Origin: Streptomyces sp. NBC_00654
Lineage (GTDB): Bacteria; Actinomycetota; Actinomycetes; Streptomycetales; Streptomycetaceae
Assembly: GCF_026341775.1 (NCBI RefSeq)
Contig: NZ_JAPEOB010000001.1
Span: forward strand, 496,001 to 560,000
Length of the DNA: 64,000 nt
Direction of reading: 5' to 3'
This document shows, one piece after another, positions 58,074 through 64,000 of this stretch. The first letter of the stretch is position 1, and each line of letters starts with the position of its first letter. Under the pieces are notes generated by a model. It did no database searches. It was not told the origin of the DNA and saw only the letters and a list, made by a program, of their open reading frames with translations. Both the position numbers and the translations under genes were made by a program.

Positions 58074-59668
58074 GCCATCCACGCCGGGCTGCGGCTGTCC
58101 TGCCCGCCGCGATCCTGCTGGCGCTCGCGGCAGCCCCTCCGGCTCTCGCACACCCCTTGGGCAACTTCAGCGTCAACCACCACGACGGGCTTCGCCTGAC
58201 CCGGGACGCGATCGAGGACACGGCGGTCGTCGACAGCGCGGAGATCCCCACCGCACAGGACGCCGACGCCACGGACACCGACCACGACGGGTCCGTCTCG
58301 CGCCGCGAGGCCACCGCGCGGGCCGCCGGCCGCTGTGCGGACCTGGCCCGCCGGACCCGGGCTTCGGTGGACGGGCAGCGGCTCGACTGGCGGGTGCGGA
58401 GAGCGCACCTCACGTACGCCGACGGTGCGGCCGGTCTGTCCGTGGCGCGGCTGACCTGTGTGCTGCGGGCCGATGCGGACCTGTCGGCACCCGCAGCGAT
58501 CACGTTCGCCTCGTCGGCGGACGCGTCGCGCACGGGCTGGAAGGAGATCACGGCGGTCGCGGGGGCGGGTGTGCGGGTGACGGCTTCCCCGGTGCCCGCG
58601 ACCAGCCCGAGCGGCGTGCTGCGCCGCTACCCGGCGAACGGCGGCGACGAGCCCTCGGCCGTGGTGGCCGCGACGCTGCGTACGGAACCGGGGGGCGCGG
58701 GGGCGGGCGCGCCCGGTCCCGGAGCGGTCGCGGGCGGGGGCGCGGGGGCGGACGAGGCGCCGGGCGCGGGGGCGGTGGACCGGGGTGCGGTGCTCTTCCC
58801 CGCCCTGGAGAACCGGCTCACCGACCTCATGGCGGGCCGTGATCTCACCCTGCCGGTCGGTCTGCTGGCGGTGCTGCTGACTCTGCTGCTGGGTGCGGGC
58901 CACGCGGCACTCCCGGGCCACGCCAAGCTCGCGGTGGCCGCCTGTCTGGCCCGCCGGGAGGGCGGCGTACGGGCGGCGGTCGCGGTGGGCGCGACGGTGA
59001 CCGTGACGCACACGGCCGGGGTGCTCGTGATGGGCCTCGCGCTGACAGCGGGCGGCGGGCTCCTGGGGGAGCAACTGCTGGGCCGGCTGGGCGCGGTGAG
59101 CGGGATGGTGCTCGCGGTGCTGGGAACGGTGCTGGTGGTGTCGGCGGTGCGGGGCGTGCGGTCGGGGGGCGGCTCGGGCCGCCTGCTGCACGGGCACCAC
59201 CATCACGATCACCCTCACCCTCACCCTCACGACGGTCATCACGGGCACGGGCACGGGGGTGAGCATGCGCACGGGGGTGAGCATGCGCACGAGCACGAGC
59301 ACGAGCACGATCACGGGCACCGTCACGAACAGGGTTCTGCGGGCCGTCGCAAGGGGCTTCCCGCGCTGCTCGGTGTCGGGCTCGCGGGCGGTCTGGTCCC
59401 CAGCCCCTCCGCGCTCGTCGTCCTGCTGGGCGCGATCGCGCTGAGCCGTACGTACTTCGGCGTGCTGCTGGTCGTCGCCTACGGCCTGGGCATGGCGCTC
59501 ACCCTGACCTCCGCCGGGCTGCTGCTCGCCGGAGGCGGGGGCAGGCTCGCGGCGCTGGGTGAGCGGCGGCTCCCGGCGCTGCGCCGCTACACCCCGTACG
59601 GCGCGGTCCTGACGGCCGTGGCGGTTCTGGCGGTCGGCATCGGTCTGACGGCGCGCAGCCTGCTGTGA
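58070..59668 (+). CDS. NicO/RcnA-like nickel-cobalt transporter with large exported N-domain
   Basis: A 532-residue membrane protein. A signal peptide (ending near PALAHPL) is followed by an exported domain of about 200 residues with HPLGNFSVNHH and a DTDHDGSVSRREA calcium-loop-like motif. The C-terminal half has six membrane helices with NicO signatures GAGHAALPGHAKL and TVTVTHTAGVLVMG, a cytosolic loop of about 60 residues that is nearly half His (HGHHHHDHPHPHPHDG), and GLVPSPSALVVLLGAIAL. It probably exports or imports Ni/Co or another divalent metal. Coupled to the TPR gene by ATGA. Confidence 0.82.
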   Translation: MSHPRRAAAVLPAAILLALAAAPPALAHPLGNFSVNHHDGLRLTRDAIEDTAVVDSAEIPTAQDADATDTDHDGSVSRREATARAAGRCADLARRTRASVDGQRLDWRVRRAHLTYADGAAGLSVARLTCVLRADADLSAPAAITFASSADASRTGWKEITAVAGAGVRVTASPVPATSPSGVLRRYPANGGDEPSAVVAATLRTEPGGAGAGAPGPGAVAGGGAGADEAPGAGAVDRGAVLFPALENRLTDLMAGRDLTLPVGLLAVLLTLLLGAGHAALPGHAKLAVAACLARREGGVRAAVAVGATVTVTHTAGVLVMGLALTAGGGLLGEQLLGRLGAVSGMVLAVLGTVLVVSAVRGVRSGGGSGRLLHGHHHHDHPHPHPHDGHHGHGHGGEHAHGGEHAHEHEHEHDHGHRHEQGSAGRRKGLPALLGVGLAGGLVPSPSALVVLLGAIALSRTYFGVLLVVAYGLGMALTLTSAGLLLAGGGGRLAALGERRLPALRRYTPYGAVLTAVAVLAVGIGLTARSLL

Positions 59669-59693
59669 GGGGGCTCGTGGCGTGCGGGGAGGG

Positions 59694-61511
59694 TCACTCG
59701 GACTTCGTGTAGACGAGGCTCTCGTCGGTTCCGGCGGTCGCCCGGCGCAGGGTGCCGTCCGGGAGCAGGGTCAGATCGGTGGCCCGGCCGGGGCTGCACG
59801 AGGTCGAGGGCTCGCCCTCGGAGACGGTGGAGGGGCCGATGCGGACCTGGTCGTCGGAGGCGGGCTTTTCCGCCAGCGGGGCCTTGAACACACAGTGGTA
59901 CGTACCGCCGGAGGCCAGCGGGCCGTCCGCCGTCAGGGAGAGGACGGGGTCGCCCACCCCGCCCTGCCGGATGACGAGGCGGCGGGTCGACGGTCCGGAG
60001 GCGCCGTCGATGGTGCCGGTCCAGGTGCCTATGTAGTCGCCGGGGACGTGGCCGTCGCCGTTCTTCGCGTCCGGGGAAGGGGAGTCGGCCGAGGTGGTGG
60101 CGCCGGTGCCCTTGCCGTTCATGAAGGCGTACACGGACCCGCCCGCCCCGACGGCGACGATCAGGGCGACGACCACGAGGGCGACGGTGGAACCGGCGGA
60201 GCGGCGCCGTGGCGGGGCGGGGGTCTGATACGTCGTTGCGAACGGCTGGCTGAAGGTCTGGTGGTGCACCTGCTGAGCCTGGTGGCCCGGGTGAGGCTGA
60301 GGACTCGGCTGAGGCTGAGGACTCGGGTGAGGCTGAGGATGGTGCAGGGGAGTCCGGGCCTGGTGGGTCTGGTGAGCCTGGTGAGCCTGGTGGGGCTGAG
60401 GGTGCGTCTGCTGGGCCTGGTGGGGCTGATGGTGGGGCCGGCTCTGCTGCCCGTCGGCCGTCCGCTGGTACGCCGGTGGGGTGGGTGCCCCGCCGTTCGC
60501 TCCACCCCGCGCTCCACCCTGCGCGCCGCCGTCCGCCCCGCCGTCCGCCCCGCCGTTCGCCCCTGAGGGCGGCTGCTCCGGATCCTCGGAGTCGAGCAAC
60601 TCCACCGCATGGCGGCCGAGTTGGGCGATGAGCCTGCCGGGGAGCCAGGTCTCGGTCGCCTCGGACTCGCCCAGCCGCTCCAGGATCTCGTCCGTGGACG
60701 GACGCGCAGCCGGATCCTTGGCGAGGCAGTCGGCGATCACCTCGACCAGGCCAACCGGGACGCCCGTCAGGTCCGGGTCCGCGTGCGCGATGCGGAACAT
60801 CAGGGCATGGACGCCACCGCTGTCGGCGGAACCGAACGGCAGGCGGCCCGTCGCCGCGTACGCGAGGACGGAGCCGAGGCAGAAGACATCGCAGGCGGTG
60901 GTCACGCGCTCGCCGCGTACCTGCTCCGGGGCCATGAAGCCCGGCGATCCCACCAGTGCGCCGGTGCGCGTGAGGCCGCCGTCGGCGACGGACTCCATGG
61001 CGCGGGCGATGCCGAAGTCGATGACCCGGGGGCCGTCGATGGTCAGCAGGACGTTGGACGGCTTGAGGTCGCGGTGGATGAGCCCGGCGCCGTGGATGTG
61101 CTGGAGGGCGTGGGCCAGACCGGACCCCAGCTGCTGGACCGAGCGTTCTGGCAGGGGGCCGTACGCCCCGGAGGCCGACACGGGCCCGCTCTGGCGGCCG
61201 GAGACGATGTGCTGGAGGGAGGGCCCGGCGACATAGCCGGTGGCGACCCATGGGACGGGGGCCTCGGTGTCGGCGTCCAGTACCGGGGCGGTCCAGGCCG
61301 CGCCCACCCGATGGGCGGCGCGGACCTCCTGGCGGAACCGGGCGCGGAACTCGGGCTGTTCGGCCAGTTCACGGCGGACGAGCTTGAGGGCGACGGTGCG
61401 GCCGCGGTCGGACCGGGCGAGAAAGACCATGCCCATGCCGCCCTCTCCCAGGCGGCCCAGGAGCCGGTACGCCCCGATCCGGTGCGGGTCGTCCGACCTC
61501 AGCTGCTCCAT
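59694..61511 (-). CDS. Transmembrane Ser/Thr protein kinase (PknB-like)
   Basis: A 605-residue kinase. The catalytic domain covers residues 12-275 with GRLGEGGMGMVF, Lys43 in VALKLV, catalytic Asp148 in IHRDLKPSNVLL, DFGIARAM and GSPGFMAPEQVRG. Then comes a long low-complexity juxtamembrane region: Gly-Gly-Ala-Asp repeats followed by about 80 residues rich in His, Gln and Pro. One membrane helix (VALVVVALIVAVGAGGSVYAF) precedes an external domain of 140 residues (YIGTWTGTIDGASG, LTADGPLASGGTYHCVFKA) instead of PASTA repeats. It is probably a sensor. GTG/ATG start at 61511. Confidence 0.92.
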   Translation of the reverse strand: MEQLRSDDPHRIGAYRLLGRLGEGGMGMVFLARSDRGRTVALKLVRRELAEQPEFRARFRQEVRAAHRVGAAWTAPVLDADTEAPVPWVATGYVAGPSLQHIVSGRQSGPVSASGAYGPLPERSVQQLGSGLAHALQHIHGAGLIHRDLKPSNVLLTIDGPRVIDFGIARAMESVADGGLTRTGALVGSPGFMAPEQVRGERVTTACDVFCLGSVLAYAATGRLPFGSADSGGVHALMFRIAHADPDLTGVPVGLVEVIADCLAKDPAARPSTDEILERLGESEATETWLPGRLIAQLGRHAVELLDSEDPEQPPSGANGGADGGADGGAQGGARGGANGGAPTPPAYQRTADGQQSRPHHQPHQAQQTHPQPHQAHQAHQTHQARTPLHHPQPHPSPQPQPSPQPHPGHQAQQVHHQTFSQPFATTYQTPAPPRRRSAGSTVALVVVALIVAVGAGGSVYAFMNGKGTGATTSADSPSPDAKNGDGHVPGDYIGTWTGTIDGASGPSTRRLVIRQGGVGDPVLSLTADGPLASGGTYHCVFKAPLAEKPASDDQVRIGPSTVSEGEPSTSCSPGRATDLTLLPDGTLRRATAGTDESLVYTKSE

Positions 61512-61706
61512 GGTGCGATTCCTCCCCCGTACGGCCGTGGCAGACCGTGCTTGAGAATAGCGCCGGACGCCGGTCCCCGGCCCGGGGCCCAGGGCCCGAC
61601 AGGTCCTGCGGACACATCCTGCGGGACAGCCCTTAGGGTTCCGGGCGGGGAGTCGCGGAGCGGGTGGAGCGCGGGGCCACCGACCGCCCCGACGTGAGGA
61701 GACTGG

Positions 61707-62531
61707 GTGCGCCTGCAGGGAAAGACCGTCATCGTGACGGGAGCCGCACGGGGCGTCGGCCGGGCCTGTGCACTGGCGTTCGGCCGGGAGGGCGCCGATC
61801 TGGCGCTGCTCGACGTGTGCGGTGACATCGAGGGCGTTCCCTACCCGCTGGGTACCGCGAGCCAGCTCGCGTACACGGCGGAGCTGTGCCGTGAACAGGG
61901 GGCCGCCGTACTCACCGCCGAGGCCGACGTCCGCGACCGCGCGGCGCTGCGCGCGGCCGTGGACCGGACGGTCGAGCGGTTCGGCCGCGTCGACGTGCTC
62001 CTCAACAACGCCGGGATCGCGGCGCCTTCGGGAAGGGCGGCCCATGAGGTCACCGAGGACGAGTGGCAGGTGATGCTCGACATCAACCTGTCCGGTGCCT
62101 GGCGGATGACCTCCGTGGTCGGCCCCCTGATGATCGCCCAGCGGTCGGGCAGCGTGATCAACGTCGCCTCCACCGCCGGTCTGGTCGGATACCGGAACTT
62201 CGCCGGATACACGGCGTCCAAACACGGGCTGATCGGCCTGACCAGGGCGACCGCGCTCGACTACGCGCCGCTGAAGGTACGGGTCAACGCCCTGTGTCCC
62301 GGGTCGATCCGGGACGACGGCCCGGCCGAGGGTCGGATGCTCTCCGAGATCGCGAGGTCGCTCGACCTCCCGGTCGCCGGACATGAGGAGACGTTTGTCC
62401 AGTCGCAGCCGATGAACGCGCTGATCGAACCGGAGGACGTGGCCGGGGCAGCCGTCTGGCTCGCCTCGGACGAGTCCCGGCAGGTGACCGGCTCCGTACT
62501 CACCGTCGACGGAGGCTTCACCGCACGGTGA
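61707..62531 (+). CDS. SDR oxidoreductase, mycofactocin-associated type
   Basis: A 274-residue short-chain dehydrogenase. Motifs are TGAARGVGRACALAFGREGA, LLNNAGIAAP, catalytic Ser in NVASTAGL, YTASKHGL with Tyr and Lys, and LCPGSIRDDGP. An insertion after the second strand (LLDVCGDIEGVPYPLGTASQ) is the hallmark of the mycofactocin-coupled SDR subgroup, whose NAD is tightly held. No mycofactocin genes are visible here. The gene reads into an NRPS 115 bases downstream, so it may tailor that product. Confidence 0.85.
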   Translation: MRLQGKTVIVTGAARGVGRACALAFGREGADLALLDVCGDIEGVPYPLGTASQLAYTAELCREQGAAVLTAEADVRDRAALRAAVDRTVERFGRVDVLLNNAGIAAPSGRAAHEVTEDEWQVMLDINLSGAWRMTSVVGPLMIAQRSGSVINVASTAGLVGYRNFAGYTASKHGLIGLTRATALDYAPLKVRVNALCPGSIRDDGPAEGRMLSEIARSLDLPVAGHEETFVQSQPMNALIEPEDVAGAAVWLASDESRQVTGSVLTVDGGFTAR

Positions 62532-62646
62532 CGGCTGCGAGCGGTGTGCGGGCGCGTGCGGGCCGCGCCCGCACACAGGGGGCCGTCCGGCGGGAGGATC
62601 CCACCGGATCCGTTGGTGATGAATGACAAGCCGAGGGGAAACACTC

Positions 62647-64000
62647 GTGTCGATCTCTGAACAGGGCGCCGTCGAGGCTCTGACTCCGGCGCGGCGCACC
62701 GTCGTTCGCCCCGGTGACAGGGTCCGGGGGAGTGACCGGGAAGCCCTCGGCGAGGTGTGCCACGCGTTGTGCGTACGGTTCACCGGCACCGGGGAGCCGG
62801 GCCTGGACCGTGGGCCGGACCCGCGGAACGGGCCGTCGGGGCCGCAGGGGCTGTCCGGGCGGTTCGCCGCCCTGGCCGCCGCGCTTCCGCCCGCCACCGG
62901 GACGGCGGCGGTGTTCCGCTCGGCCGCCCGGTTGTGGCGGCAGCCGGTGCCGTGCCGCTCCGACGCGTCCGGCGCGGAACGGTGGCGGAGCCGGGAGCTC
63001 GCCCGGCCGCTGGTGGCGCACCGGGACGCGGCGGTGCGCGCCGTGCTGCTGGAGTACGCCGACGGCGTGGCCGAACTGGTCGTGATCGCGCACCGCGCGG
63101 TGCTCGGCGCCGAGGCGCTGCACGGCTTCACCGCCGCGCTGCTGGGCCGCGCCCCGGCCCCGGACCTGGCACCCGCCGCCGGGCGGGAGAGCGAGAGGAA
63201 GCGTTCCGGCACCGCCGCGCAAGCGGCCGCGCTCGCCGGATGCCGGTTCGAGATGCGGACGGACTGGGGGCTCGGTTCCCCGGACGGTCCGGAGACGCCG
63301 GGAACCCGTGTGCTGCCGCTGCCCGCCGATCACCCGCCGGGCGACACCGAGAGCTGGGTGGCCGCGCTGGGCATCGTCCTCGCCCGTTACGAGGGCGTTG
63401 CCCGGCCCGTGCTCGCGGCGATGGTCACCGACACCTCGGACCCCTCGGACCCCTCGGACCCCTCGGACCCCTCTGAAGCCACCGGAACGATGGGAGCGTA
63501 CGCCGTCGAGGGGATAGCACTGATACCCGTGGACGCCGACCCGGCGAGCACGCTCGGCACCGTCGACAAGCGCGTCCGGGCGGGACTGGCGGACGGTCCG
63601 GCCTGGCACACCGAGGAGCTTCGGCGGCAACTGGCGGCCGGGGACGGGGACGTCACGGGCGGGCCCGCCGTTGGGGTCGTCGTCGTGCGGGACTGTGATC
63701 ACCTCGGCGGGGACCACGTGTACCGGCCGTTCCAGCGCGCCCCGTTCCCGGTGACCGTCTCGGTGGCGCGTGACAGCGCGCGCAACCGGGAACTGCGCTG
63801 CGACTTCTCGTCGCGGACCCTGAACCCCGGGATCGCCGACCAGCTTCTCCGGCATGTGCGCCGGGTGCACAGGATGCTCGCCGAATCGCCGGACATCCCG
63901 GTCGTGCGCGTGGAACTGCTGGACGAGGAGGAGCGGGACGGAGTGGCGGCCCTCGGCCGGTTCGCCCCGCCCGGCCCGTCAGCCCGGTCAGCCCGGCCGG
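62647..64000 (+). CDS. Nonribosomal peptide synthetase, N-terminal part (runs off window)
   Basis: A frame open to the window end (451 codons), GTG start with GAGGGGA about ten bases upstream. Residues about 20-430 resemble a condensation domain: LSGRFAALAAALPPATG early, LVVIAHRAVLGAEALHGF where the HHxxxDG motif should be, YRPFQRAPFPVTVSVAR, and VELLDEEERDGVAALG, the usual C-to-A junction. The active-site motif is degenerate (Ala-His-Arg-Ala-Val-Leu-Gly), so condensation chemistry at this domain is unlikely. A four-fold Ser-Asp-Pro repeat sits near residue 265. An adenylation domain is expected beyond 64000. Confidence 0.72.
   Translation, partial: MSISEQGAVEALTPARRTVVRPGDRVRGSDREALGEVCHALCVRFTGTGEPGLDRGPDPRNGPSGPQGLSGRFAALAAALPPATGTAAVFRSAARLWRQPVPCRSDASGAERWRSRELARPLVAHRDAAVRAVLLEYADGVAELVVIAHRAVLGAEALHGFTAALLGRAPAPDLAPAAGRESERKRSGTAAQAAALAGCRFEMRTDWGLGSPDGPETPGTRVLPLPADHPPGDTESWVAALGIVLARYEGVARPVLAAMVTDTSDPSDPSDPSDPSEATGTMGAYAVEGIALIPVDADPASTLGTVDKRVRAGLADGPAWHTEELRRQLAAGDGDVTGGPAVGVVVVRDCDHLGGDHVYRPFQRAPFPVTVSVARDSARNRELRCDFSSRTLNPGIADQLLRHVRRVHRMLAESPDIPVVRVELLDEEERDGVAALGRFAPPGPSARSARP

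Overview
This is a high-GC actinobacterial chromosome segment, almost certainly from Streptomyces. The evidence is the extreme third-position GC, the many GTG starts and TANNNT-type leaderless promoters, and families typical of the genus: AfsA and an ArpA-type receptor, XRE-DUF5753 with DUF397, DUF3151, DUF1876, DUF2617 and GH19 chitinases. From memory, the order clpB / spermidine-synthase-like / pyrE-fba / tryptophan-kynurenine genes / CYP107U-like P450 / purA resembles the S. coelicolor SCO366x-SCO362x core region. A perfect ParB-type parS core (8496-8509) also fits an origin-proximal arm of the chromosome.

Layout. 1-19955 is conserved core: clpB (partial), YbjN protein, aminotransferase, DUF2617, aminopropyltransferase, SRPBCC protein, aldose epimerase, pyrE, fba, a MalY-like lyase, an MFS pump, DUF3151, a kynA-kynU-kynB tryptophan-to-anthranilate set, a NarL-type two-component system and a P450. 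20147-29579 looks like accessory DNA: an ArpA-like receptor with an NAD-dependent reductase faces an afsA-lysR pair, followed by 5-aminolevulinate synthase with a truncated dehydrogenase, a GNAT protein, a Gfo/Idh-type oxidoreductase and an asparagine-synthetase-like amidotransferase. I read this as a small biosynthetic locus under butyrolactone-type signalling. 29688-37520 holds ArsR/MFS and MarR/ABC efflux pairs, DUF1876, a diacylglycerol-kinase-like protein and purA.

37532-40039 has a kinase remnant and two tandem GH19 chitinases with near-identical promoter/operator blocks; the first chitinase seems to use a CTG start. 40256-45515 is a translationally coupled three-gene operon (helical-repeat protein, TPR-CHAT protease, small protein). 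It is followed by a nucleotidyltransferase, a PucR-type regulator, two large secreted repeat proteins, an XRE/DUF397 pair, several proteins of unknown function, a DUF4331-TPR-NicO operon and a membrane Ser/Thr kinase. The window ends in an SDR of the mycofactocin-associated type and the start of an NRPS with a degenerate condensation domain.

The intergenic spaces are unusually rich in short tandem repeats (14-33 bp), several sharing a GTACGC core. No rRNA, tRNA, CRISPR array, transposase or integrase was seen.
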